This document shows, one piece after another, positions 8,521-16,242 of a stretch of DNA of 64,000 bases (position 1 is its first letter; each line of letters starts with the position of its first letter). Below the pieces are notes generated by a model, which saw only the letters and a program-made list of their open reading frames with translations, searched no databases and was not told where the DNA came from. The translations under genes were made by a program, and so were the position numbers. This stretch comes from Flavobacterium sp. ALD4 (lineage in GTDB: Bacteria > Bacteroidota > Bacteroidia > Flavobacteriales > Flavobacteriaceae). The DNA is taken from the NCBI RefSeq assembly GCF_002836475.1, contig NZ_PJBJ01000024.1, forward strand, positions 84,172 through 148,171. The letters run 5' to 3'.

Positions 8521-8913
8521 CTACTTATCTTCGTCTCCCTCGGTTTTTATTTCATTTCCAAACTCGTCGATATCTCTTCTATCTTTTTTGGTAGGTCTTC
8601 CGGTACCATTTTTTCGATAATGCTGCTTTGATAATTTCAATAGTTCCAGATGCTGGTATGCCTCTGCAGAAGTGTCATTTCTTCTGTACATATCAACCAG
8701 TTTTGCCCCTACACGGCTTTCCGGAATGTCTATTACGGTCAGGATTTGCGTGATTTGGTCTTTTCTAAAGGTGATTTTATCAGTCGGGAAAACCTCCTTT
8801 GATGGTTTGGCAACAAGGCCGTTTACAGTGACATGATTTTTTTTACATGCTTCTGTTACCATGTTTCTGGTCTTGTAATATCGGACACACCATAAATATT
8901 TATCTATTCTCAT
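8521..8913 (-). CDS. S4-domain RNA-binding protein (Hsp15/HslR type)
   Basis: 130 residues from the ATG at 8911-8913. This start is chosen because MRIDKYLWCVRYYKTRN is the conserved beginning of the family; a longer frame to 8958 would add 15 residues unlike the family. The S4 domain covers about residues 1-60 (RIDKYLW...KKNHVTVNGLVAKPSKEV), and a basic and acidic tail (KNGTGRPTKKDRRDIDEFG) is typical. E. coli Hsp15 binds free 50S subunits carrying nascent chains to recycle them; a similar role is inferred. It is divergent from the FKBP lipoprotein gene. Confidence 0.85.
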   Translation of the reverse strand: MRIDKYLWCVRYYKTRNMVTEACKKNHVTVNGLVAKPSKEVFPTDKITFRKDQITQILTVIDIPESRVGAKLVDMYRRNDTSAEAYQHLELLKLSKQHYRKNGTGRPTKKDRRDIDEFGNEIKTEGDEDK

Positions 8914-8991
8914 AATAATTCTAAAATCGGAGTTAAATAGTTTACAAAAATCAATCAATATTGTATCTTGCGCACTTAAAAATCAGCTATA

Positions 8992-9984
8992 ATGAACAAA
9001 TTTAAGTATTATTTTATTTTATCAATTACAACACTCTCTTTATTTTCATGTTCAAAAAATAATGATTCAGCCGAAGTTACTCCGCCAAGAGATTTTGCGG
9101 TACAATACACTACAGACATTACAGATATTGAAGAATATTTAAAAACATACTATATTACGGTTACTGATAACCCAGGAGCTCCTAATGATCAGGATGTAGA
9201 ATTTACTAAGATTCCTGTTGGAGGAACTCAACCTTCTATTATGTCTTATAACGGCAAATCAACTTTCCCGAAATTGTTGAGTAGAGATGTAAACCTTCAT
9301 GATATTACTTATAAATTGTATTATTTGGTATTAAGAGAAGGAACGGGTACTGCGCCTTGTAATGTAGATGCCGTTTTAGCATCTTATAAAGGTGATTATT
9401 TAGAGCAAACTTTGGCATCAAGTGTTACTACATTAACGGCTACGCAGTTTGAAGAAGTGAAGTATCCACAGCAAATGTTAAGCTTGTTTAGCACTATAAA
9501 AGGTTGGAGTGAGATTTTCCCGCAGTTCAAGACAGGTACTTCACAACCAAACGACGCTGATGGAACAGTAACGCATAAGGATTTTGGTGCGGGAGTAATG
9601 TTTATTCCTTCCGGGTTGGGTTATTATGCCTCGGGAAGTGGCACTATTCCTTCTTATTCACCTTTAGTGTTTAGCTTTAAATTATATGCACTGCAACGAT
9701 TAGATCAAGATAACGATGGAGTACCTTCTTATCAAGAGGACATTAATGGAGATGGTTATGTGAGAATTTTGGCAACTGGTGTATTGAATCCTGATGATAC
9801 CGATGGAGATGGTATCCCTAACTTTGCAGATGTTGATGATGACGGTGATGGCTATGGGACAAAAATTGAAATTAAGAATCCTGCAACCGGATTGTCTTAT
9901 CTTTTTGCTGATATTCCAAGTTGTAGTGGTAATACTGCCGATCCGGCGAGATTAAAAAAACATTTAGATAAAAATTGTCACTAA
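8992..9984 (+). CDS. FKBP-like lipoprotein with calcium-binding repeats
   Basis: 330 residues. The lipoprotein signal is MNKFKYYFILSITTLSLFSC, with the lipid-bearing Cys at 20. Residues ~100-245 carry an FKBP-type peptidyl-prolyl isomerase fold (VDAVLASYKGDYLEQT, IKGWSEIFPQF, MFIPSGLGYYASGSG, SPLVFSFKLYALQ). The C-terminus holds acidic DxDxDG segments (DQDNDGVPSYQED, DDTDGDGIPNFADVDDDGDGY) like thrombospondin type 3 or dockerin calcium loops. It is expected in the periplasm or outer membrane, helping to fold exported proteins. Isomerase activity is not assured because several FKBP pocket residues differ. A bidirectional terminator follows. Confidence 0.85.
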   Translation: MNKFKYYFILSITTLSLFSCSKNNDSAEVTPPRDFAVQYTTDITDIEEYLKTYYITVTDNPGAPNDQDVEFTKIPVGGTQPSIMSYNGKSTFPKLLSRDVNLHDITYKLYYLVLREGTGTAPCNVDAVLASYKGDYLEQTLASSVTTLTATQFEEVKYPQQMLSLFSTIKGWSEIFPQFKTGTSQPNDADGTVTHKDFGAGVMFIPSGLGYYASGSGTIPSYSPLVFSFKLYALQRLDQDNDGVPSYQEDINGDGYVRILATGVLNPDDTDGDGIPNFADVDDDGDGYGTKIEIKNPATGLSYLFADIPSCSGNTADPARLKKHLDKNCH

Positions 9985-10002
9985 TAAAATTTGGTGATAA
10001 AT

Positions 10003-10037
10003 AAAAAACCCCATTCGCATAGCGAATGGGGTTTTTT
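10003..10037. terminator. Bidirectional terminator between FKBP and transketolase genes
   Basis: Perfect inverted repeat ACCCCATTCGC/GCGAATGGGGT with flanking A and T tracts (10003-10018 and 10022-10037), usable by both converging genes. Confidence 0.9.
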
Positions 10038-10056
10038 TTATCATAAAAAAAGAAGG

Positions 10057-11010
10057 TTATTTTCTTTTGATAACTCTTTCTACAGCTTCAACAATCGCTT
10101 GATTGTTTAATTTGTATTTTTCCATTAATTGTGCCGGTGTTCCTGATTCTCCAAAGCTGTCATTAACCGCAACAAACTCTTGTGGAGCAGGATTGTTCAA
10201 TGCTAATACTCTTGATACGCTTTCGCCAAGACCACCAAGGATGTTGTGCTCTTCGGCAGTAACGATACATTTTGTTTTAGCCAAAGATTTTAGAATTGCT
10301 TCTTCGTCCAATGGTTTGATTGTATGTATGTTGATTACTTCAGCAGAAATTCCTTTTGCTTCTAATGCTTCAGCGGCTATAAGTGCTTCCCAAACTAGGT
10401 GCCCAGTCGCTACGATTGTTACGTCTGTTCCTTCGCTTAGCATGATTGCTTTCCCAATTACAAAAGCTTCGTCAGCAGGCATAAAGTTAGGGACAACAGG
10501 ACGTCCAAAACGCAAATAAGCTGGTCCATGATGATCGGCAAGCGCTAAAGTAGCTGCTTTCGTTTGATTGTAATCACAGGTGTTGATTACCGTCATTCCA
10601 GGTAGCATTTTCATTAAACCGATGTCTTCCAGTATTTGGTGTGTAGCACCATCTTCTCCTAATGTTAAACCGGCGTGTGAAGCACAGATTTTCACGTTTT
10701 TATCAGAGTAAGCAACTGATTGACGAATTTGGTCATATACTCTTCCTGTAGAAAAGTTTGCGAAAGTTCCTGTAAAAGGAATTTTACCTCCAATGGTTAA
10801 TCCTGCGGCAATTCCAATCATGTTTGCTTCCGCAATTCCGATTTGGAAAAAACGCTCTGGGTGATTTTTCTTAAAATCGTCAAATTTTAACGATCCAATT
10901 AAATCAGCACAAAGTGCCACCACGTTTTCGTTTTTCTGACCTAGCTCAGTCATTCCCGCTCCAAAACCGGAACGCGTATCTTTACTTCCTGTGTTTATAT
11001 AGTTTTTCAT
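10057..11010 (-). CDS. Transketolase, C-terminal subunit
   Basis: 317 residues carrying the pyrimidine-binding and C-terminal domains of transketolase (residues 1-~190 and ~195-317). Motifs include KICASHAGLTLGEDGATHQ, PAYLRFGRP and the C-terminal IVTAEEHNILGGLGESVS. It works with the N-terminal subunit encoded 80 bases upstream (11091-11945) to move two-carbon units between sugar phosphates in the pentose-phosphate pathway, with thiamine diphosphate bound between subunits. Split transketolases are common in Bacteroidetes, Firmicutes and Archaea, so this is a natural two-gene form and not a frameshift. Confidence 0.93.
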   Translation of the reverse strand: MKNYINTGSKDTRSGFGAGMTELGQKNENVVALCADLIGSLKFDDFKKNHPERFFQIGIAEANMIGIAAGLTIGGKIPFTGTFANFSTGRVYDQIRQSVAYSDKNVKICASHAGLTLGEDGATHQILEDIGLMKMLPGMTVINTCDYNQTKAATLALADHHGPAYLRFGRPVVPNFMPADEAFVIGKAIMLSEGTDVTIVATGHLVWEALIAAEALEAKGISAEVINIHTIKPLDEEAILKSLAKTKCIVTAEEHNILGGLGESVSRVLALNNPAPQEFVAVNDSFGESGTPAQLMEKYKLNNQAIVEAVERVIKRK

Positions 11011-11090
11011 TATTTTTTTAATTGAAAGATGAAAAAATTGAAATATTAAAAATTCTGTATTCAGAAATTAGTAATCAACAATCTTAATTC

Positions 11091-11945
11091 TTAATAGTCT
11101 AATTCTCCTCCTGTATTGTTGTTTTGTGCCAAAGCATTTTCCAGTTGAGCATCATTGGGTGCTTTTCCGTGCCAAGCATGAGTATGCATCATGAAATCCA
11201 CACCACTCCCCATTTCAGTATGCAATAGCACACAAACTGGTTTACCTTTTCCTGTTCTGGATTTTGCTTCCGTCATCCCAGCTAAGATAGCTTCGATGTT
11301 GTTTCCTTCTTTGATGTCAAGAACATCCCAGTCAAAAGCTTCAAATTTAGCTCGGATACTTCCCATTGGTAAAACTTCATCAGTAGAACCATCAATTTGT
11401 TTTCCGTTCAAATCGATTGTAGCAATAAGGTTGTCTACTTTTTTAGCAGAGGCATACATGATTGCTTCCCAGTTTTGACCTTCTTGCAATTCACCGTCAC
11501 CATGAAGGGTATAAATTAAATGGTTGTCATTGTTCAATTTTTTAGCTTGAGCAGCTCCAATACCTACAGACATTCCTTGTCCAAGAGAACCAGATGCGAT
11601 TCTAACTCCTGGTAAAGCGTCGTGAGTAGTTGGGTGTCCTTGTAATCTTGAATTGATTAGACGGAAGGTAGCTAGTTCCGAAACTGGAAAATAACCACTT
11701 CTTGCCAAAACGCTGTAGAAAACTGGTGAGATATGTCCATTTGAAAGGAAGAAAAGGTCTTCTCCAATTCCGTCCATATCAAAACCTTCTTTTCGGTCCA
11801 TTAGATTTTGGTATAAGGTTACCATAAATTCAGTACAACCAAGAGATCCTCCCGGATGACCTGAGTTTACATTATGTACCATTCGAAGGATATCTCTTCT
11901 TACTTGGATAGTTAAATCCTTTAATTGTTGTGTGTTACGCTTCAT
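11091..11945 (-). CDS. Transketolase, N-terminal (thiamine diphosphate-binding) subunit
   Basis: 284 residues, equal to the first domain of full-length transketolase. The thiamine diphosphate/Mg motif is HGDGELQEGQNWEA...IATIDLNG, and the catalytic-site histidines are in NSGHPGGSLG and QGHPTTH. It is the first gene of the pair, and a consensus promoter sits 26 bases upstream of its ATG. With its partner it forms one functional transketolase. Confidence 0.93.
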   Translation of the reverse strand: MKRNTQQLKDLTIQVRRDILRMVHNVNSGHPGGSLGCTEFMVTLYQNLMDRKEGFDMDGIGEDLFFLSNGHISPVFYSVLARSGYFPVSELATFRLINSRLQGHPTTHDALPGVRIASGSLGQGMSVGIGAAQAKKLNNDNHLIYTLHGDGELQEGQNWEAIMYASAKKVDNLIATIDLNGKQIDGSTDEVLPMGSIRAKFEAFDWDVLDIKEGNNIEAILAGMTEAKSRTGKGKPVCVLLHTEMGSGVDFMMHTHAWHGKAPNDAQLENALAQNNNTGGELDY

Positions 11946-11970
11946 TTTGTGTGTAAAAGTTAAACTGCGC

Positions 11971-12001
11971 CAAAGGTAATTTTTATTTTGCCGTAAGACA
12001 A
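11971..12001 (-). promoter_or_regulatory. Promoter of the split transketolase operon
   Basis: On the minus strand there is a TTG (11999-12001), a 20-base spacer, then TACCTTTG (11971-11978), fitting TTG-N19 to N21-TAnnTTTG. The start codon is 26 bases further on. Confidence 0.72.
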
Positions 12002-12153
12002 ATGATTTTTGATTTTGTTAGAATGGCTATTTGTGGCATCATTAGGCGGAAATAAGAGTCGTAACGGTCTCTTTTTTAGGATTTAGTTTTTCTAGGGTAA
12101 TCATTTTTACCGTTGATTTTTTTAATTGATTTAGTAATTATTATCTTGCGAAG

Positions 12154-12735
12154 ATGTATGAACAATTATCAAGAAGTATTGGCCAGAAAGTTACACTAAC
12201 GGCAGAAGAGTTTGACGTGTGTAAGACTTTTTTTATTCCAAAGAAATTACGGAAAAAACAAACTTTGCTATTAGAAGGGGACGTTTGTACTTATAATGCC
12301 TTTATTGAGAAAGGTATTTTGCGTTCGTATACTACCGATGAAAAAGGAAATGAACACATCATGCAGTTTGCTTTTGAGGGCTGGTGGATCACTGATTTGT
12401 CGAGCTTTTTAATGGGGAAGCATTCAACCTATACGATTGAAGCCATTGAAGATTCGGAACTGTTGTTGTTAACTGTAGCTGCAAGAGAGGAATTAATGAA
12501 TGCACTACCGGTATTTGAACGCTACCAAAGAATTTTGTTGGAAAACGCCTATATTGCTTTGCAGGTAAGAGTAAATTCCGCTTTGACTGCAACTGCTGAA
12601 GAGAAATACATTAAACTCACTAACGCTTACCCTGATATTATATCGCTTGTGCCCCAACACATGATTGCTTCCTACCTTGGTCTCACCCCGGAAACGCTAA
12701 GTCGTGTGAGGAAACAAATTACACTTCGTAAATAA
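12154..12735 (+). CDS. Crp/Fnr-family transcriptional regulator with FNR-type recognition helix
   Basis: 193 residues. An N-terminal cyclic-nucleotide-type beta-barrel (about 20-120, with LLLEGDVCTYNAFIEKGILR) is followed by a long dimer helix and a C-terminal winged helix-turn-helix (VPQHMIASYLGLTPETLSRVRKQI). The recognition helix has the ETLSR pattern. In FNR the equivalent Glu-x-x-Ser-Arg reads TTGAT half-sites. No N-terminal cysteine cluster for Fe-S binding is present, so its signal is unknown. A perfect TTGAT-N4-ATCAA site starts two bases after its stop codon, suggesting that it controls the next gene. Confidence 0.88.
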   Translation: MYEQLSRSIGQKVTLTAEEFDVCKTFFIPKKLRKKQTLLLEGDVCTYNAFIEKGILRSYTTDEKGNEHIMQFAFEGWWITDLSSFLMGKHSTYTIEAIEDSELLLLTVAAREELMNALPVFERYQRILLENAYIALQVRVNSALTATAEEKYIKLTNAYPDIISLVPQHMIASYLGLTPETLSRVRKQITLRK

Positions 12736-12737
12736 AA

Positions 12738-12805
12738 TTGATTTAGATCAATGGCATTTCTTGTTCTATCTCAATGGAACGAGGCTTCTTCCTGCTGTAT
12801 ATTTG
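12738..12805 (+). promoter_or_regulatory. FNR-type operator and -7 box ahead of the 12826 gene
   Basis: TTGATTTAGATCAA (12738-12751) is a perfect palindromic FNR/Crp-type site. TATATTTG (12798-12805) fits the Bacteroidetes -7 box TAnnTTTG, with no TTG at the proper distance upstream, as expected of an activator-dependent promoter. If transcription starts about 6-7 bases after the -7 box, the operator is centred near -67, a class I activation position. Confidence 0.7.
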
Positions 12806-12825
12806 CATCAGTAAAAACAAGAACA

Positions 12826-13341
12826 ATGCAAAATGTAACAACTATCGCCGTGATTGGTGCTTCCGAGGAAAGAAATTTTCCGATACTCAAAGAATTATCG
12901 GAGCGTTACCACCTTTTATTATTTGACAAAAATGAAAAAGCACTTTTAGACATTCATGAGAGACTTGTGGCACAAAATCGCCATGGCTATATCGAGAAAA
13001 TGAATTGTGCCGTAAATGCAAGCTGGGAAGCAGACATCATTATTCTTTCCGGTATTTATGTCAATGATCAAGATGCTATCGAAAAAATTAAGGAAGTTGC
13101 TACCGCAAAAATTATCATTATTATGGAAAATGAAGATGATTTTACTAAATCGATAAGCCGCCAGCTGAGTTTTGATCTTATTTTCCCTCATTCTAAAATT
13201 GTAGAAATCATCAATGTCTCTACAGATAAGATGGCAGAAAAAGAATTTCTTTTGGAAGGTCATGATTCAAAAGCTTTGGATACCGTTTCAGGTATTTTTG
13301 ATAGATGTGGCTTTACCACGTTCGTATCTCAGTTAAACTAA
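12826..13341 (+). CDS. Rossmann-fold NAD(P)-binding protein (F420-dependent NADP oxidoreductase-like)
   Basis: 171 residues from the ATG at 12826. This start is preferred over the upstream ATG at 12751 because that one lies inside the operator and upstream of the -7 box. Residues 6-35 (TIAVIGASEERNFPILKEL...HLLLFDKN) form a dinucleotide-binding beta-alpha-beta unit, followed by the ADIIILSGI and AKIIIIMEN strands of a small Rossmann domain. It resembles the N-terminal domain of NADP/F420 oxidoreductases but lacks an obvious catalytic domain. Its function is unknown. Control by a Crp/Fnr protein and a decayed OYE flavoenzyme gene directly downstream suggest a redox setting. Confidence 0.6.
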   Translation: MQNVTTIAVIGASEERNFPILKELSERYHLLLFDKNEKALLDIHERLVAQNRHGYIEKMNCAVNASWEADIIILSGIYVNDQDAIEKIKEVATAKIIIIMENEDDFTKSISRQLSFDLIFPHSKIVEIINVSTDKMAEKEFLLEGHDSKALDTVSGIFDRCGFTTFVSQLN

Positions 13342-13352
13342 TTATTAATAAA

Positions 13353-13545
13353 GGGTGTACCAAAGAAACCGGCAATCAAGTTATAGAGGCAGATGATGCT
13401 GATATCATATCTTACGGAGTGCACTTTAACGATAATCTTGATTTAGTGTAACACTTTACGATAGAGGTTCCTTTAAACAAAGCGGAATTACTTTTATATT
13501 TTTACCGCTAAGGGATATAATCATTATCCAAAAATGGAAGTGTAA
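13353..13545 (+). pseudogene. 3' remnant of an alkene reductase (Old Yellow Enzyme family)
   Basis: The frame starting at 13353 reads CTKETGNQVIEADDADIISYG then VHFNDNLDLV, a stop, and HFTIEVPLNKAEL. A second frame gives KGYNHYPKMEV and a stop at 13543-13545. This is the conserved C-terminus of OYE/NemA flavoenzymes (ESGN..I..GDADLISYG.PFIANPDLVERF...PLNEA...GYTDYP). The rest of the ~360-residue gene is missing and the fragment has an in-frame stop and a shift. It is a dead remnant, and its neighbour at 12826 may once have been its partner. Confidence 0.8.
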
Positions 13546-13650
13546 TTTTTTATGAATATTTAATTTGTTGAATGGTTTATAGTTTTTAGTGTCGAATACT
13601 AATTATGCAGCGTAGGTATTTCTTCGTGCTAACTCTTAGACGATAATAAT

Positions 13651-13680
13651 ATAAAAAGCCCCAATTTGGGGCTTTTTATA
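13651..13680. terminator. Bidirectional terminator
   Basis: TATAAAAAGCCCCAA is followed by its reverse complement (13650-13680), a near-perfect palindrome with A and T flanks. It lies between the OYE remnant and the rhodanese operon. Confidence 0.8.
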
Positions 13681-13764
13681 TACATGTATTTTAAATGCTT
13701 CAGTATCAAATGATACTTTATGACTATGTTTTTCATGAGTAGTGCATATAAGAAAATAAATGAT

Positions 13765-13977
13765 TTATTTTGTGGTTATTTCTTCATACTCCACATCCTC
13801 CGCAGTGTCATTATTCTTTTTCTTCAACGGTAGTGCACAACCATACGCTCCACCGCAGCCAGAATTTGTAAAGACCTGGTATAGTAAAAAACCGGCTAAA
13901 AGACCGGAAAGAATACTTTGGGTTTGATACGTTTGTATCCCAATATAAACCCCAAGAGTAAGATGGACAAAACGCAC
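13765..13977 (-). CDS. Small cysteine-containing membrane protein of the rhodanese operon
   Basis: 70 residues from a GTG start; no ATG is available in frame before the upstream stop, and the frame could begin a few codons earlier at a non-standard start. Two hydrophobic stretches (LTLGVYIGIQ and ILSGLLAGFLLYQVF) are followed by NSGCGGAYGCALP, then a charged tail ending YEEITTK. Flavobacterial rhodanese operons often contain such a DUF2892-like small membrane protein with a CCG..GC motif. It probably helps thiosulfate or sulfane-sulfur handling at the inner membrane; this is inference. It follows the rhodanese gene by 35 bases. Confidence 0.6.
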   Translation of the reverse strand: MRFVHLTLGVYIGIQTYQTQSILSGLLAGFLLYQVFTNSGCGGAYGCALPLKKKNNDTAEDVEYEEITTK

Positions 13978-14012
13978 GAAGTGCCAATCATTTAATAAGG
14001 TTTATATATTCA

Positions 14013-14324
14013 TTATATTTTTTTTTGTAAACTACTCCAGCCTCCGCCGTTATGTACTTGTGCAAAGCCATTCGATTTTAAAGTGCTTTTTGCGGAAGCA
14101 CTTCTCATCCCTGAAGCACAGCAGGTAATAATAGTAGCGTCTTTTTTTAATTTTGCAATATGTGTTGAAAGATCATTTAACGGAGCATTTATTGAACCTT
14201 TTATGTGTCCCTGTTTGTACTCTCCGGGGCTACGAACATCCAGAATTACAGCCCCTTGTTTTACTAAATCAGCGTAGTCTACTTTAGGTCCTAGACCAAA
14301 TATTTTTTTTAATGTGTTTATCAT
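14013..14324 (-). CDS. Single-domain rhodanese-like sulfurtransferase
   Basis: 103 residues forming one rhodanese domain. VILDVRSPGEYKQGHIKGSINAPL is the CDC25/rhodanese fold signature. TCCASGMRSASA holds the active-site cysteine loop (C-x-x-G-x-R-S, catalytic Cys near residue 69), and NGGGWSSL closes the domain. It transfers sulfane sulfur, typically from thiosulfate or persulfides, to a thiol. It is the intact downstream paralogue of the broken rhodanese at 14326-14613, and its ATG lies 1-2 bases after that gene's stop. The operon is probably controlled from the palindrome at 14733-14747. Confidence 0.9.
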   Translation of the reverse strand: MINTLKKIFGLGPKVDYADLVKQGAVILDVRSPGEYKQGHIKGSINAPLNDLSTHIAKLKKDATIITCCASGMRSASAKSTLKSNGFAQVHNGGGWSSLQKKI

Positions 14325-14325
14325 C

Positions 14326-14613
14326 TTACTTTGTTGCTTGCGATTTATAATAATTTACGTCTAACCAACCACCACCATTGTAACATTCGATTCCAAGTTC
14401 TGAAAGGAATTGTTGCGCCTGTCCGCTTCTGTTTCCAGAGGCGCAACATAGTACCAGAGGCGCTTTCAGTTTTTTAATTCTTCGACTCTTTCCGGTATTT
14501 CATTTAACGGAATGTTAATGGATCCCCACTACGTTACCTCCCATAAACTCACCGTAAGAACGGACATCTATAATAGTCCCTTCATTTTCTTCGATTATTT
14601 TTTCTAAGCTCAT
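14326..14613 (-). pseudogene. Rhodanese-like gene with two compensating frameshifts
   Basis: The frame opens with MSLEKIIEENEGTIIDVRSYGEF, then GGNVVG. An extra G in a GGGG run shifts it into stops, and a missing A in an A-run restores it at LKAPLVLCCASGNRSGQAQQF with a correct rhodanese ending (CYNGGGW) and stop. If both indels were repaired, a 95-residue rhodanese with an intact CCASGNRS loop would result. The total length (288 nt) is a multiple of three. Both changes are in homopolymers, so they could be sequencing errors. Confidence 0.85.
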
Positions 14614-14698
14614 TTTGTTTAATTTATAGGGTTTGAATTACTCTGAAAAGTAATCCTATTGTTCAATTGTATTTATGCTTTATTCTAATTTGATAAGG

Positions 14699-14747
14699 CA
14701 AAAGTAAGACAAAGGAAAAGGCTTATTAGTAACTTGTGTTACACAAG
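14699..14747 (-). promoter_or_regulatory. Promoter with perfect palindrome upstream of the rhodanese operon
   Basis: On the minus strand TACTTTTG (14699-14706) is a -7 box. CTTGTGT-T-ACACAAG (14733-14747) is a perfect 7-bp inverted repeat centred about 48 bases upstream of the expected start site, with no TTG at -33. This is the geometry of an activator site. Its half-site (TTGTG) differs from the TTGAT site at 12738. Confidence 0.6.
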
Positions 14748-14810
14748 CAAATAATTAACGTTCAATAGTTAAAACTCGTTCAATTGGTTCGCACTGGAAT
14801 AGTGTCCACA

Positions 14811-14838
14811 AAAAAAGCCTGTAAAGAACAGGCTTTTA
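14811..14838 (-). terminator. Terminator after the DUF892 gene
   Basis: AAAAGCCTGT (14813-14822) pairs with ACAGGCTTTT (14828-14837). On the minus strand it is followed by seven Ts. Confidence 0.85.
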
Positions 14839-14863
14839 ATATAATTTGTTTTTAGTTCAAGAA

Positions 14864-15430
14864 TTACATCTTTGGATTTGTGAGGGCACCCGCTTTAAAA
14901 GCTTGGCTGTTAATGGAAGTCATCGCTAGCTTAGTTAATACAGCATCTGCTTTTTTCTCTTCATCAAGAGTCATTGCTAATAAATCAGCTGCTTTGTTTT
15001 CTCCCATTGTTTTTGCAAAGGCGTGTAAAGTACCATAAGTTGCAATTTGATAATGTTTTATCTTTTGTTCAGAAGCGATTAAACTGGCATCACGAACAAT
15101 ACCTTGATCTGTTTTGTTGATTATATCATCACTCTCTTTTAGTATCCCTTCCATCGCATCACATTTTTTTGCAGCGGGTTTAATACCAGTAACTTCGAAT
15201 ATTTTTTCCAAACGGGAAATGTGTTCGTTTGTTTCCGTCAAATGTTTATTTAAAGTCGTAACCAATTCTGGAGTGGAAGCATTTTTCGCCATTTTCGGAA
15301 GTGTTTTACTCAATACTTTTTCTGCATAATAAATATCTTTCAATCCCACTTCAAATAAATCTCTCAATCCATGAGCTGCATTTTTTTTTGCTTTTGTAAC
15401 TTCTACTTTTTTTGCTGTTGGAGTTGCCAT
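14864..15430 (-). CDS. DUF892 ferritin-like protein (YciE/YciF family)
   Basis: 188 residues. After a basic, alanine-rich N-terminal tail (ATPTAKKVEVTKAKKNAA), GLRDLFEVGLKDIYYAEKVLSKTLPKMA and later helices match the DUF892/YciF family, a four-helix ferritin-like bundle. Glu and His residues that could bind metal recur (YAEK, EHISRLEKIF, ASEQKIKHYQIATYGTL, DEEKKAD). Family members are induced by osmotic and general stress, but their biochemical activity is not settled. It has its own terminator. The 360 bases upstream, to 15792, hold no gene, only the terminator of the next operon. Confidence 0.88.
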   Translation of the reverse strand: MATPTAKKVEVTKAKKNAAHGLRDLFEVGLKDIYYAEKVLSKTLPKMAKNASTPELVTTLNKHLTETNEHISRLEKIFEVTGIKPAAKKCDAMEGILKESDDIINKTDQGIVRDASLIASEQKIKHYQIATYGTLHAFAKTMGENKAADLLAMTLDEEKKADAVLTKLAMTSINSQAFKAGALTNPKM

Positions 15431-15692
15431 AATAATTGATTTTAAATATTAATATTTTCCTTTTTCTTAAATTAAAATTAAAAAATATAATCTGTAAATA
15501 ATTGTTAATTAACTAAATAAGTTTAAAAAGGAGGTTTTTTAACTAAAAATAATAAGGGGTTTCTTTAAAATAAAATTTCCTGGTTTTTGCAGGTGCATTT
15601 CTATTTTTTTGGTTGCGACCAAAGTAAAAAGAGTAATTATTACTTTAAAATATATAGGAAGGAGTGGATTTAACAGTTTCATATAACAAAGA

Positions 15693-15736
15693 AAGCCCAT
15701 TTATGCCTTAGTGATAGGGGCTAAATGGGCTTCGTT
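15693..15736 (-). terminator. Terminator after the DUF1003 gene
   Basis: AAGCCCATTTA (15693-15703) pairs with TAAATGGGCTT (15722-15732) around an 18-base loop. On the minus strand the stem is followed by only a short T-run (TTC then TTTG), so the terminator may be weak. Confidence 0.55.
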
Positions 15737-15792
15737 TTTTAAGTAAAAATCACGAAACAATTAAAATCCGATTGGTTGTTTTTTTCCTTTAA

Positions 15793-16209
15793 TTAAGTCT
15801 GTTTTTCCAATTGTTCTAACATTCTGATTATTTTGTCTAATTTGTCAACTTCAATACTATTTAGCTTTCTTGTCAGTGCTTCTATTTCAAGTTTCGCATC
15901 TACATTAGTCTGGTAATCTGCTTGGGCTTGTGTTCTGTCTCTTTCGTTTTGTCTGTTTTGGGCCATCATTATGATTGGAGCGGCATAAGCGGCTTGTGTT
16001 GAGAATACCAGATTAAGTAAAATAAAGGGGTAGACGTCCCAATGTTTAGTAAAAGCAATAAGGTTTAATGTCATCCAAAGAACGACTAATATCGTTTGTA
16101 CAATTATGAATTTCCAGGATCCCATACTTTTTGCCACGGCATCAGCCAGGCGGCTCCCAAATCCTAAAGTTTCAAAATGTTTATCATGCCAATTTTTTCT
16201 TGCTAACAT
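15793..16209 (-). CDS. DUF1003 membrane protein
   Basis: 138 residues. Two transmembrane helices (FIIVQTILVVLWMTLNLIAF and YPFILLNLVFSTQAAYAAPIIMM) sit in the DUF1003 pattern: a hydrophilic start (WHDKHFETLGFGSRLADAVAKSMGSW), the FILLNL...QAAYAAPIIMMAQNRQ signature, and a C-terminal coiled coil (KLEIEALTRKLNSIEVDKLDKIIRMLEQLEK). The family is widespread and its function is unknown. It is 33 bases downstream of the DUF1622 gene and probably co-transcribed with it. Confidence 0.88.
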   Translation of the reverse strand: MLARKNWHDKHFETLGFGSRLADAVAKSMGSWKFIIVQTILVVLWMTLNLIAFTKHWDVYPFILLNLVFSTQAAYAAPIIMMAQNRQNERDRTQAQADYQTNVDAKLEIEALTRKLNSIEVDKLDKIIRMLEQLEKQT

Positions 16210-16242
16210 AGTACGGTTATTTGATAAAGAGTTATTAATTTA

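Noticed and set aside
10057..11945. Transketolase as a frameshifted single gene
   Set aside because: Both halves have proper starts, an 80-base spacer and complete domains; split transketolase is a normal form.
12751..12825. 25-residue N-terminal extension of the Rossmann protein
   Set aside because: The upstream ATG overlaps the FNR-type operator and precedes the -7 box, so it would not be on the transcript.
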